Below, piece by piece: positions 17,705-25,488 of a stretch of DNA of 52,043 bases. Source of the DNA: an uncultured Clostridia bacterium (lineage in GTDB: Bacteria > Bacillota > Clostridia > TANB77 > CAG-508). The stretch spans positions 1 through 52,043 of the forward strand of contig CALXQP010000068.1 of NCBI GenBank assembly GCA_944390695.1. Direction: 5' to 3'. How positions within the stretch are numbered: the stretch's first letter is position 1; each line of letters begins with the position of its first letter. Made by a program: the position numbers and the translations under genes. Under the pieces are notes generated by a model, which ran no database searches, was not told the DNA's origin, and saw only the letters and a list, made by a program, of their open reading frames with translations.

Positions 17705-18970
17705 ATGAAACATATAAAGAAAAATATTAATTTATATATAAAAATAATAATTGTAGCTATTTTTTCTATCTTGATTTTTAATATTAATGAATGTCTTATG
17801 GTTGCAGATGATGCTGTATATTCAAAAGTTTTTCACGATTTTGCAACATTTAAAACATGGGCTTATGAATTTTACAATATTTGGAGTGGAAGAATAATAA
17901 CATCAGCTCTTTCAAATTTGTTTTTAAGAATGCCATTAATAATATTTAAAATTTGTAATACATTAGTATATATTATGGCAATAATTGCTATTTACAAAAT
18001 AATAAAATATTTTATTAAAACAAATAATCAAATAATAGATAATTTAATATTTTTAAGTATTTTTATTATATCTTTTTTAATAGATAGAAATGTTATTTCT
18101 GCAGGAGTAGTATGGGTTACAGGTTCATTTAACTATTTATGGCCAACTGCATTTATGCTTGTTGCAGTAATACCTTTTATAAAAATATTAACAGATGAAA
18201 AAGATAGAAATGTATTTTTTGTAATCTATATTTTAGCAGATTTAGTTGCATGTTTTGCAGAACAAACTGCATTAGTATTACTTACTATTGGAACAATAGC
18301 AATTGGCTATTTATTATTTAATAAAAAAAGAATAAATAAATTATTATTAATACATTATATTTTTATAATTATATTAACAATAATAGAAATTTCAGCACCA
18401 GGTAATTTTGTTAGATTTACAGCCTCAACTTTAAGAAGATATCCAACATTTGATATGTTAAGTATAGGAGATAAATTCCTGCAAGGTATAATTCTTCTTG
18501 GAAATCAATTAATAAATTATGATAATATATTAATGATAATTTTGACTTTAGCAATTATGATTGGCTGTTTTAAGAAAAAAGATTTTAATAAATTTACCAA
18601 GATAATTTCATTAATACCATTTTTGTATTTTACATCTAGTTTTATTTGCTCTAAATTAGGTGTAGCAGATGGGATTCTATATAATTTTAAATTATTTGGG
18701 ATTGATTATATTTATGGTGTAACAATTTATATTCCAATTTTAATATTTATTGTTAATTTAGTACTTATAATATCTTTAATGTTATTTGTTTTTGATGATT
18801 ACAAAACTGGAATACTTACAACTCTAATTTTCCTTGGAGGATTAGCATCTACTTTAACTATTAGCTTTTCACCAACAATTTATGCTTCAGGCTCAAGAGT
18901 TTTTTTACTAATGGATTTTCTTTTTATGATAGTTATAGGTATTTTGCTAAAATTTATTTTACGGTTTTGA
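17705..18970 (+). CDS. Polytopic membrane protein, DUF6056-like (possible GT-C type)
   Basis: 421 aa from ATG 17705; an in-frame ATG at 17693 is only one base from the AAGGA Shine-Dalgarno, so the later start fits better. About ten to eleven hydrophobic helices. The first extracytoplasmic loop, MVADDAVYSKVFHDFATFKT and then WSGRIITS, has the DD acidic pair near the membrane seen in GT-C enzymes and in DUF6056 proteins, which sit in glycan loci. It may modify or transfer lipid-linked sugars. This is the last gene before two strong terminators. Confidence 0.65.
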   Translation: MKHIKKNINLYIKIIIVAIFSILIFNINECLMVADDAVYSKVFHDFATFKTWAYEFYNIWSGRIITSALSNLFLRMPLIIFKICNTLVYIMAIIAIYKIIKYFIKTNNQIIDNLIFLSIFIISFLIDRNVISAGVVWVTGSFNYLWPTAFMLVAVIPFIKILTDEKDRNVFFVIYILADLVACFAEQTALVLLTIGTIAIGYLLFNKKRINKLLLIHYIFIIILTIIEISAPGNFVRFTASTLRRYPTFDMLSIGDKFLQGIILLGNQLINYDNILMIILTLAIMIGCFKKKDFNKFTKIISLIPFLYFTSSFICSKLGVADGILYNFKLFGIDYIYGVTIYIPILIFIVNLVLIISLMLFVFDDYKTGILTTLIFLGGLASTLTISFSPTIYASGSRVFLLMDFLFMIVIGILLKFILRF

Positions 18971-19016
18971 AAATAAAAATTAATTTTGAGGCTTAGTTGA
19001 ATACATAAAATTATTA

Positions 19017-19054
19017 ACTACTTATAGTTTTAAAAGCTATAAGTAGTTTTTTTT
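19017..19054 (+). terminator. Terminator of the polysaccharide cluster
   Basis: CTACTTATAG (19018-19027) pairs perfectly with CTATAAGTAG (19037-19046) across a 9-base loop and is followed by eight T. Confidence 0.9.
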
Positions 19055-19078
19055 AGAGATAATGACTCAAACTATATA

Positions 19079-19112
19079 AAAAATGGCAGGATTTAAAAAA
19101 ACCTGCCTTTAC
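19079..19112. terminator. Bidirectional terminator, mainly for the minus-strand MNT gene
   Basis: GGCAGG (19085-19090) pairs with CCTGCC (19102-19107). On the minus strand the stem is followed by ATTTTTTAT, so it closes the HEPN/MNT pair; on plus it is followed by only a weak T run. Confidence 0.75.
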
Positions 19113-19173
19113 ATTTTGTTTTTATCTATTTTTAAACTTTACACAAATTATTCTATATACTTAACTATAAATA

Positions 19174-19506
19174 TTATGCTACTTTTATTCCAGTATTTTT
19201 TACTTCAACCACAAAAGGTGTTTCGTCATTTTCATAGTCTTCAACCTTTATAATATGTGGTTCTATTCTTGAATCTATCTTTCTTCTTAATAAAGTCAAT
19301 TTTACTTCTTCGTCAAATATATCTGTTTTTATATCATTTGTAACAACCGCTATGTCTATGTCACTATCTTCATGCTCGGTTCCTTTTGCATAAGAACCAA
19401 ATAGTATTATTGCTACTACATCATAATTTTCTTTTACAATAGCAATATATTTATCTACTATATCAGCTATTTCTTTATTTATTTTTCTAACATTGTTTCT
19501 ACCCAT
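19174..19506 (-). CDS. MNT-type nucleotidyltransferase (antitoxin-like)
   Basis: 110 aa. A minimal nucleotidyltransferase fold: AIILFGSYAKGTEHEDSDID with the GS-x10-D-x-D signature intact, then FDEEVKLTLLRRKID and a third acidic position in the IEPHIIK strand. Such proteins pair with HEPN ribonucleases; in the studied cases MNT transfers AMP groups to the HEPN toxin and silences it. It overlaps the HEPN-like ORF upstream by 28 bases, as usual for the module. Since the partner is truncated, it may be an orphan. Confidence 0.85.
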   Translation of the reverse strand: MGRNNVRKINKEIADIVDKYIAIVKENYDVVAIILFGSYAKGTEHEDSDIDIAVVTNDIKTDIFDEEVKLTLLRRKIDSRIEPHIIKVEDYENDETPFVVEVKNTGIKVA

Positions 19507-19664
19507 GTTTTTACCTCCTTAATTTTCTTTATTTGTTTTTCTGTATATTCATCAGTGCATTTATTATAAAATTCTCTTTTATAATCATCGTATCTTGTAT
19601 TTAGATTAAATTTTGTTATTTCAACTAAATCATTTGCTTGCTTTTCTGTTACTTCTAAATTCAT
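19479..19664 (-). pseudogene. Truncated HEPN-domain gene (C-terminal part only)
   Basis: 61 aa against about 130 for a complete HEPN toxin. It matches the C-terminal end: KFNLNTRYDDYKREFYNKCT and then EYTEKQIKKIKEVKTWVE. The Arg-x(4-6)-His ribonuclease motif of HEPN toxins is absent; there is no His in the whole product. The ATG at 19664 follows a plausible purine stretch (GCAGAGAAA), so it may still be translated to keep the downstream overlap working, but it cannot be an active nuclease of the classical type. Confidence 0.7.
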
Positions 19665-20124
19665 TTTCTCTGCAAATCTATTATTATTATAACATTAAAG
19701 CAAAAATTTTACTATATATTGCTACTAATATTTTTATAAAATTTACTTATTTTTTGAAATCTACTCATAAACCTCGTTTTTAGTAAGTTCTCCGTGTTTT
19801 AATGAAGTCTGTTAATAACTGATATTAAATGGTTAGCAAGTTTAATTTTATATTAGTGCCAAACAAAATGTAAGTAATTTGTTTATTTTTTTCTGATTCT
19901 TTAAATGCTATTGATTTCAATACTCTATTTATTTCTTGTTCTGATTTTAATTCGCAAATTAAAATAATTTTCTAATATTTATCACAAACGTTATATTTTA
20001 TGATATAATTAAATTGGTTAATTATAAAAAAGAGTTTTATGAGAAATACTTTAAGAAAAATAAATATAAGATGAGAAAGGAGGATATGATTATTTAAAAT
20101 GTAAAATAAATTATAAAAGAAAAA
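19665..20124. other. Decayed intergenic stretch with gene scraps
   Basis: No intact gene. On the minus strand a start-less open frame of 48 codons (19971 to 19825) reads KIILICELKSEQEINRVLKS and could be the end of a lost gene; below it, near 19800-19745, another frame gives a scrap reading LKHGELTKNEVYE before a stop. On the plus strand GAGAAAGGAGGATATGATT near 20081 is a good Shine-Dalgarno with an ATG, but it meets a stop after three codons. The stretch looks like erosion of a mobile or toxin-antitoxin region. Confidence 0.4.
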
Positions 20125-20250
20125 ATGAAGGTAGATATAGATTTGAAAAATATGAAAGAAGTATATGGTGCAGAAATATTTGAAATTTTGTTAGAAAATA
20201 AGAAAATCCCCGCGATGCATTCTGCAACGCGGGGGAAAGGAGTTAGTTAA
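20125..20250 (+). pseudogene. Gene fragment cut by the GC-rich cassette
   Basis: A 41-codon frame. The first 27 codons (MKVDIDLKNMKEVYGAEIF...LLENKK) have AT-rich usage like the native genome; the last 14 codons run into the GC-rich terminator stem of the neighbouring cassette (CCCCGCG...). This is what a gene interrupted by an insertion at about 20205 would look like. No Shine-Dalgarno is obvious and I do not recognise the family. Confidence 0.35.
20208..20234 (-). terminator. Terminator of the GC-rich cassette
   Basis: CCCCGCG (20208-20214) pairs with CGCGGGG (20228-20234); read on the minus strand the stem is followed by ATTTTCTTATTTTC. The loop also holds TGCA-ttc-TGCA, which extends the structure. 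Confidence 0.8.
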
Positions 20251-20516
20251 GAGTCATCTTTCTTCTTCTCAACGATGTCGAGATTCTTACGACGCCTCCT
20301 TTCACTCAGGGTCCCGATGAAGGCTCCCAATAAGAGCATCCACCAGCCGATGTTCAGCACTGGGAGGTAAACCTCATTCGTGCTGAGCGTCTGCCAGATA
20401 ATGGCCTCTTTGAAGCCATCGAGGTTAGCCAGCCAGAAGCAGGCCAACATTGTAGTCACTGCGGTCACCACAATGACCTTGCTTTTGGAAGAGAAGCGCG
20501 TTTTGTTGTGTTTCAT
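20247..20516 (-). CDS. Small two-helix membrane protein of foreign base composition
   Basis: 89 aa. Two hydrophobic segments are clear (VIVVTAVTTMLACFWLANL, then LPVLNIGWWMLLLGAFIGTL), with a basic N-terminus (MKHNKTRFSSKSK) and a very charged tail (SERRRRKNLDIVEKKKDDS). GC content of the coding region is around half, against roughly a quarter to a third for neighbours, and codons such as CTG, GTC, ACC and CGC dominate. AAGGAGATCACC before the ATG is an excellent Shine-Dalgarno, and a promoter and terminator complete a self-contained unit. I do not recognise the family; a holin-like or immunity-type small membrane protein is possible. Horizontal gain is inferred from composition. Confidence 0.75.
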   Translation of the reverse strand: MKHNKTRFSSKSKVIVVTAVTTMLACFWLANLDGFKEAIIWQTLSTNEVYLPVLNIGWWMLLLGAFIGTLSERRRRKNLDIVEKKKDDS

Positions 20517-20555
20517 GTTGGTGATCTCCTTTTCAAAAAGATGTTTGTTAAATAT

Positions 20556-20584
20556 ATTGTATCACACACAAGTACAAAAGTCAA
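20556..20584 (-). promoter_or_regulatory. Promoter of the GC-rich cassette
   Basis: Read on the minus strand: TTGACT (20584-20579), 17-bp spacer, TACAAT (20561-20556), about 40 bases ahead of the start codon. Confidence 0.7.
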
Positions 20585-20676
20585 ACAATCGAAAACATTT
20601 TATGTTAATCACAGTTTAACAATTACTAGATACCGCAAGGTATAATAACTTAAATGAGAAAGGAATGAAATTAATT

Positions 20677-22716
20677 ATGGAAAGATATTTTTTTAAAGTT
20701 ATAAGTTTAATTGCAGTTTTTATTATATTATTTTCTGGAATAGTATATGCAGAAACTATTCAAACACAAGATGAAAACAATTTAAAAATAGAATATTATT
20801 ATGATATAAATACAAATACAGTAATTGCACAAATAATATCAGAAATAGAATTGGAAGATACAAAGCCAACATGGACTTTAAGTGAAGACAAAAAAACATA
20901 TACAAAAATATATACAGGAAATATGAATTATACAACACCAGTTGTAGACATAACAGGTAAAGAAACAATAATAAATGTAGTTATAGACCAAATACAGCCA
21001 GCAACAATAAAAATGGAATATGTTTATGATGAAACTACAAATAAAGTAACAGCTAAAATGATATCAAATACAGAACTAAAAGATACAAAGCCAACATGGA
21101 CTTTAAGTGAAGATAAACATATATATACAAAAGTTTTTGATACTAATATGGATTATTACACACCAGCAGAAGATATAAATGGAAATATAATAAATGTTAA
21201 TATACAAATAACAGATGTAAAAGAATTTAAAGTAGAAATGAAATATGAATATAATAAAACATTAAATCAAGTAACTGCCCAAATAGTATCAAATATGGAA
21301 TTAGCAAATACAAAGCCAACATGGACTTTAAGTGAGGACAAGCTAGTTTATACTAAAATATATTATAAAGAAGAATCATATAGTACAAAAGTACAAAACA
21401 TATATGGTCAAACAATAGATGTACAAATAAACATAAATCAAATGGAAAGAGCGAATATATATGTAGAATATTCGTATGATGAAATTACAAATCAAGTATT
21501 AGCAACAATTAAATCAGACATGCAATTACAAAATACAAAACCAACTTGGAGTTTAAGTGAAGATAAATTATCATATACAAAAATATATACAGAAAATATG
21601 AAATATACAACTCCAGTTGTTGATATAAGTGGAAATGAAACTATTGTGGAAATAAATATAGACCAAATAGATGTTGAACCACCAGTAGTAAATGTTGAAT
21701 ATAAATATAATGATGATGATACTATAACAGTATATTTAAAATCAAATGAAAAAATGAAAGATACAAAACCAACATGGGTTTTAAGTGAAGATCAATTAAC
21801 ATATGAAAAAATATATGATACAAAGAATGAAGATTATTATACAACTGTACAAGATATACATGGATTTCAAACAAGTGTAAAACTTGATTTTAAATTGAAA
21901 AAATTCATATATGATCAAAATGATGGTTCAACAATAAAAGTAAGATATTTGTATATAGATAAAGCAAAAGCATTAGTAGAAATTATTTCATCAGTAAAAA
22001 TGCAAGATACGAAACCAACCTGGGAATTAAGTGAAGATGGTTATAAATATACAAAATGGTATTATGAAAATGATTTATATCAAACAAAAGTTATAGATAT
22101 TAATGGTGTTGAGAAAAATGTTGACATATTAGTAAATTTGTTTGAAGATTATCTTGTTGGAATAGATGTTTCACATCATAATGGTGAAATAGATTGGGAA
22201 GAAGTAAAAAATTCTGGAATAGATTATGCAATAATTAGAGTTGGCTATGGACAAGATATTGTAAGCCAAGATGATAGATATTTTGCAAGAAATATTGCAG
22301 AATGTGAGAGATTAGGAATTCCTTATGGAGTATACCTATATTCATATGCTGTAGATACATATAGTGCTATTTCAGAAGCTGAACATATGCTAAGATTGAT
22401 TAAAGGTCATAATCCGGAATTTGGTGTTTGGATAGATTTGGAAGAAGAAGTGCCTGGTGTTGATTTTGTTGGTATTGCTACTACATTTTGTGAGAAAATG
22501 AAAGGCTATGGTTATAGTAATGTTGGTGTATATGCAAATTTAGAGTGGTGGCAAACAACTTTAAATAATGATGTTCTAGATAAATATAATAAATGGATTG
22601 CTCAATGGGGAAGTAGTTGTGATTATGACAAAAAATATGTAATGTGGCAATATACAGATTCAGGTACTGTTAATGGCATAGATACAAATGTGGACATGAA
22701 TATATATTATAAATAA
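20677..22716 (+). CDS. Secreted GH25 muramidase with six-copy repeat module
   Basis: 679 aa from ATG 20677; ATG 20665 overlaps the GAAAGGA Shine-Dalgarno, and the later one has the same spacing as the ABC ATPase gene. A signal peptide is evident (YFFKVISLIAVFIILFSG, cleavage after VYA). Residues about 30-485 contain six repeats of roughly 70 aa, each with (D/N)TKPTWxLSED followed by Y-x-K, alternating with EYxYDExTNxV strands; they look like an Ig-like or stalk module. The C-terminal domain (about 491-679) is GH25 lysozyme: GIDVSHHNGEIDWEEVK, RVGYG, and catalytic acidic residues in VWIDLEEE, then YANLEWW and the final MWQYTDSG. It should cut cell-wall glycan. Shares its module with the M14 peptidase at 14546. 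Confidence 0.9.
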   Translation: MERYFFKVISLIAVFIILFSGIVYAETIQTQDENNLKIEYYYDINTNTVIAQIISEIELEDTKPTWTLSEDKKTYTKIYTGNMNYTTPVVDITGKETIINVVIDQIQPATIKMEYVYDETTNKVTAKMISNTELKDTKPTWTLSEDKHIYTKVFDTNMDYYTPAEDINGNIINVNIQITDVKEFKVEMKYEYNKTLNQVTAQIVSNMELANTKPTWTLSEDKLVYTKIYYKEESYSTKVQNIYGQTIDVQININQMERANIYVEYSYDEITNQVLATIKSDMQLQNTKPTWSLSEDKLSYTKIYTENMKYTTPVVDISGNETIVEINIDQIDVEPPVVNVEYKYNDDDTITVYLKSNEKMKDTKPTWVLSEDQLTYEKIYDTKNEDYYTTVQDIHGFQTSVKLDFKLKKFIYDQNDGSTIKVRYLYIDKAKALVEIISSVKMQDTKPTWELSEDGYKYTKWYYENDLYQTKVIDINGVEKNVDILVNLFEDYLVGIDVSHHNGEIDWEEVKNSGIDYAIIRVGYGQDIVSQDDRYFARNIAECERLGIPYGVYLYSYAVDTYSAISEAEHMLRLIKGHNPEFGVWIDLEEEVPGVDFVGIATTFCEKMKGYGYSNVGVYANLEWWQTTLNNDVLDKYNKWIAQWGSSCDYDKKYVMWQYTDSGTVNGIDTNVDMNIYYK

Positions 22717-22726
22717 TAATTTTGGG

Positions 22727-22880
22727 CCGGCCCTGTGTTAATTTGGTGCCGGTTCTCTTTTTTCCTTTTTGGCCCTGGCCGGCTTGTTTTGGGGGGTTGG
22801 GCTGTTTTGCTAATTTGGTGCCGGTTCTCTTTTTGCCATTTTCGCTCTGTGTTAATTTAGTGCCGGTTCTCTTTTTTACA
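22727..22880 (+). repeat. GTGCCGGTTCTC intergenic repeat cluster A (three units)
   Basis: Units at 22738-22763, 22811-22837 and 22851-22877, all plus-oriented. The first two are 72 bp apart with the usual C/G-rich linker (GGCCCTGGCCGGCTTG...), the third 42 bp further. A partial GGGCCGGCCC precedes them directly after the GH25 stop. Confidence 0.9.
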
Positions 22881-22887
22881 TTTTATA

Positions 22888-22916
22888 TTGAAAAATAAAA
22901 TTATTCATGATAAAAT
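22888..22916 (+). promoter_or_regulatory. Promoter of galE
   Basis: TTGAAA (22888-22893), 17-bp spacer, TAAAAT (22911-22916), directly after the third repeat unit. Confidence 0.65.
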
Positions 22917-22951
22917 ACAAATGCGAAGTTGAGCAAAAAGGAGGAATTAAT

Positions 22952-23953
22952 ATGTCAATATTAGTAACTGGAGGAGCTGGATACATAGGAAGTCATACAG
23001 CTGTTGAATTATTAAATATCGGAAGAGAAGTTGTAATAATAGATAATTTTTCTAATAGTAAACCAGAAGTATTAGATAAAATAAAAAAAATAACAGGAAA
23101 AGATTTTAAATTTTATGAAATAGACTATTTAGATAGAAAATCATTAGAAAAAGTATTTGAAGAAAATAATATAGAAGCTGTAATGAATTTTGCAGGATAT
23201 AAAGCAGTAGGAGAATCAGTAAAAAAGCCATTAGAATATTATGAAAATAATATATCAGGTGCAATAGTGTTATTAGAAACAATGAAAAAATATGGAGTAA
23301 AAAAATTCATATTTAGTTCATCAGCAACAGTGTATGGAGAACCTGAAAGAATACCAATAACAGAAGATTGTAAAACAGGAGGAACAACAAATCCATATGG
23401 AACAACAAAATTATTTATAGAACAAATATTGCAAGATTTGTATAAATCAGATAATACATGGGATATAGCAATTTTAAGATATTTTAATCCAGTAGGTGCA
23501 CATGAAAGTGGCTTAATTGGAGAAGAGCCACAAGGAATACCAAATAATTTGATGCCATATATAGTAAGAGTTGCATCAGGACAATTAGAGCAATTATCAG
23601 TTTTCGGAAATGATTATAATACACATGATGGAACAGGAGTAAGAGATTATATACATGTAGTTGATTTAGCAAAAGGTCATTTAAAAGCATTAGAAAAATT
23701 AGAAAAAGAAAATTCAGGAATTTATGTATATAATTTAGGGACAGGCACAGGTTATAGTGTATTAGATATGGTAAAAGCTTTTGAAGAAGCTACAGGTAAA
23801 ACTGTAAAATACAAAATAGTAGAACGTAGACCAGGTGACATTGCAACATGTTATTCTAATCCAGAAAAAGCAAAAAAAGAACTTGGATGGGAGGCTACAA
23901 AAACATTAAAAGATATGTGTCAAGATTCTTGGAGATATATAGAAAATAATTAG
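22952..23953 (+). CDS. galE: UDP-glucose 4-epimerase
   Basis: 333 aa from ATG 22952, which follows AAAGGAGGAATTA; the longer frame start at 22907 has no Shine-Dalgarno. The NAD-binding loop GGAGYIGSH is at the N-terminus, then [11 protein letters not shown] with the catalytic Ser and YGTTK with the Tyr-Lys pair, and [12 protein letters not shown], a GalE hallmark. It interconverts UDP-glucose and UDP-galactose in the cytosol, supplying UDP-Gal (or UDP-GalNAc) to the glycosyltransferases of the polysaccharide cluster and to the GtrB-like enzyme that follows. Confidence 0.95.
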   Translation: MSILVTGGAGYIGSHTAVELLNIGREVVIIDNFSNSKPEVLDKIKKITGKDFKFYEIDYLDRKSLEKVFEENNIEAVMNFAGYKAVGESVKKPLEYYENNISGAIVLLETMKKYGVKKFIFSSSATVYGEPERIPITEDCKTGGTTNPYGTTKLFIEQILQDLYKSDNTWDIAILRYFNPVGAHESGLIGEEPQGIPNNLMPYIVRVASGQLEQLSVFGNDYNTHDGTGVRDYIHVVDLAKGHLKALEKLEKENSGIYVYNLGTGTGYSVLDMVKAFEEATGKTVKYKIVERRPGDIATCYSNPEKAKKELGWEATKTLKDMCQDSWRYIENN

Positions 23954-23973
23954 TTACATATCAAAAAGGAGCA

Positions 23974-24064
23974 AAGGTTGAAAAATAATTACAATTTTGG
24001 CAGTGTTAAATTTTATTTAAAATTTAATTCTTTTCCAACCAGATTTGTACCTTAGGAAAGGAAT
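23974..24064 (+). promoter_or_regulatory. Leader RNA motif, copy B (longest form)
   Basis: AAAGGTTGAAAAATAATTACAA at the 5' end, an inner hairpin TTAAATTT-tattt-AAAATTTAA, then the core TTTTCCAACCAGATTTGTAC and CTTAGGAAAGGAATGAA. GGTTG/CAACC, AAGGT/ACCTT and CCTT/AAGG pairings exclude each other, which would allow a switch in access to the Shine-Dalgarno. It lies just after galE without a promoter of its own. Confidence 0.55.
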
Positions 24065-24074
24065 GAAATAATAT

Positions 24075-25010
24075 ATGGAAAAAATATCAGTAGTAGTATC
24101 TTGTTACAATGAGGAAAAAGCATTACCTTTATTTTATGAAGAAATGGAAAGAGTTCGTAAACAAGATTTCGAAAATATTGTAGATTTTGAATATATATTT
24201 GTAAATGATGGTTCAAAAGATAAAACATTAGAAATAATAAAACAATTAAGAGAAAAAGACTCAAAAGTAAGATATGTATCTTTTTCTAGAAATTTTGGAA
24301 AAGAAGCTGCTATGCTTGCAGGTTTAGAAGCTTCAAGAGGAGATTATGTTACATTAATGGATGCAGATTTACAAGATCCACCAGCACTTTTAAAAGAAAT
24401 GTATAATGCAATCATAAATGAAGGTTATGATTCAGTTGGAACAAGAAGAGTCACAAGAAAAGGTGAACCTCCAATTAGAAGTTTTTTTGCAAGAATGTTT
24501 TATAAAATTATAAATAAAATGTCATCAATAGAAATGGTTGATGGAGCAAGAGATTATAGGCTGATGAAAAGAAAAGTTGTAGATGCAATAATTTCTTTAA
24601 AAGAATATAATAGATATTCAAAAGGATTATTCAGTTTTGTTGGTTTTGATACAAAGTGGATAGAATATGAGAATGTAGAAAGAGTTGCAGGAGAAACTAA
24701 ATGGTCATTTTGGAAGTTGTTCAAATATGCATTAGAAGGAATAACAGCTTTTTCAACAACACCATTAATATTATCATCTATTTTAGGTTTAATATTTTGC
24801 TTAGTAGCATTTTTTTCAATAATATTTATAATTGCTAGAACTTTAATAAATGGAGATCCAACACCTGGATGGCCATCACTTGTTTGTATAATTGTTTTTG
24901 TAAGTGGAATACAACTATTTTCAATGGGAATTATAGGACAATATTTGTCTAAAACATATTTAGAGGTAAAAAAGAGACCAATATACATAATTAAAGAAAT
25001 AGAAGAATAA
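24075..25010 (+). CDS. GtrB-like polyprenyl-phosphate glycosyltransferase
   Basis: 311 aa. GT2 catalytic domain in the N-terminal 220 residues: SVVVSCYNEEKALPLFYEEM, VNDGSKDKT, SRNFGKEAAMLAG, and LMDADLQDPP with the DxD site. Two long C-terminal membrane helices follow (ILSSILGLIFCLVAFFSIIF and VCIIVFVSGIQLFSMGIIGQ). The layout and length match GtrB/YkcC-type enzymes that put a sugar on undecaprenyl phosphate for later transfer outside. The following small carrier could flip the product, as GtrA or ArnE/F do. Confidence 0.9.
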   Translation: MEKISVVVSCYNEEKALPLFYEEMERVRKQDFENIVDFEYIFVNDGSKDKTLEIIKQLREKDSKVRYVSFSRNFGKEAAMLAGLEASRGDYVTLMDADLQDPPALLKEMYNAIINEGYDSVGTRRVTRKGEPPIRSFFARMFYKIINKMSSIEMVDGARDYRLMKRKVVDAIISLKEYNRYSKGLFSFVGFDTKWIEYENVERVAGETKWSFWKLFKYALEGITAFSTTPLILSSILGLIFCLVAFFSIIFIIARTLINGDPTPGWPSLVCIIVFVSGIQLFSMGIIGQYLSKTYLEVKKRPIYIIKEIEE

Positions 25011-25055
25011 TTTGTGGACAAATTTTTCATAAATTTTTCTAAGAAAGGAATAAAA

Positions 25056-25436
25056 ATGGAAATAAGGAGAAAAAATATAATGAGAATATTATTAGTAGTA
25101 ATTTATTTAATTTTAACAGTATCAGGATTAATTTTAATGAAAAAAGGTGGAAATGCAGGTTCAATATCAATTTCAGCTGGAGAGTTTAATTTTAATATAA
25201 GTTTAGTAAGTTGTTTAGGACTTATCTGCTATATATGCAGTTTCTTATTATTTACAAGAATTGTAATGATGTTTGAAAATGTAAGTTATATTTCACCAAT
25301 TTGCACAGGAATATCTCAAGTAATGATAATTTTTGCTTCATGGCTATTTTTGAAAGAAAAATTAACAGGTTTAAGTATAGGTGGAGCAGCACTAATTATT
25401 GCAGGAATAGTTATTATGAATTTAAAATTAAATTAA
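25056..25436 (+). CDS. Half-size EamA-like small membrane transporter
   Basis: 126 aa from ATG 25056 preceded by AAGAAAGGAAT; the frame opens earlier (25014) but without a Shine-Dalgarno. Four hydrophobic helices (ILLVVIYLILTVSGLILM; LVSCLGLICYICSFLLF; SPICTGISQVMIIFASWLFL; LSIGGAALIIAGIVIMN) with the LKEKLTGLSIGGAALIIAGI end typical of EamA/SMR carriers. Next to a GtrB-like enzyme, the best guess is a flippase for undecaprenyl-phosphate sugar, like ArnE/ArnF; multidrug export is the alternative. Confidence 0.75.
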   Translation: MEIRRKNIMRILLVVIYLILTVSGLILMKKGGNAGSISISAGEFNFNISLVSCLGLICYICSFLLFTRIVMMFENVSYISPICTGISQVMIIFASWLFLKEKLTGLSIGGAALIIAGIVIMNLKLN

Positions 25437-25488
25437 AAGGTTATAGGAACCTTACAAAACCTAAATATATTTGCGAGGAATGAAGAAA

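Noticed and set aside
1..20600. Prophage or integrative element covering the left part
   Set aside because: No integrase, phage structural, conjugation or attachment-site genes are visible; only scattered relics.
22738..22877. Repeat units as ordinary terminators
   Set aside because: The T-run is suggestive, but a single unit has no strong stem before it, and half of the clusters are oriented against the flanking genes. Only the 83-bp palindrome could form a strong hairpin.
24062..24070. Regulatory minimal ORF ATG-AAA-TAA in the leader motif (also ATG-AGA-TAA before ftsK)
   Set aside because: Interesting coincidence, but the ATG lies inside the Shine-Dalgarno context GGAAAGGAATGA and is not kept in all copies.
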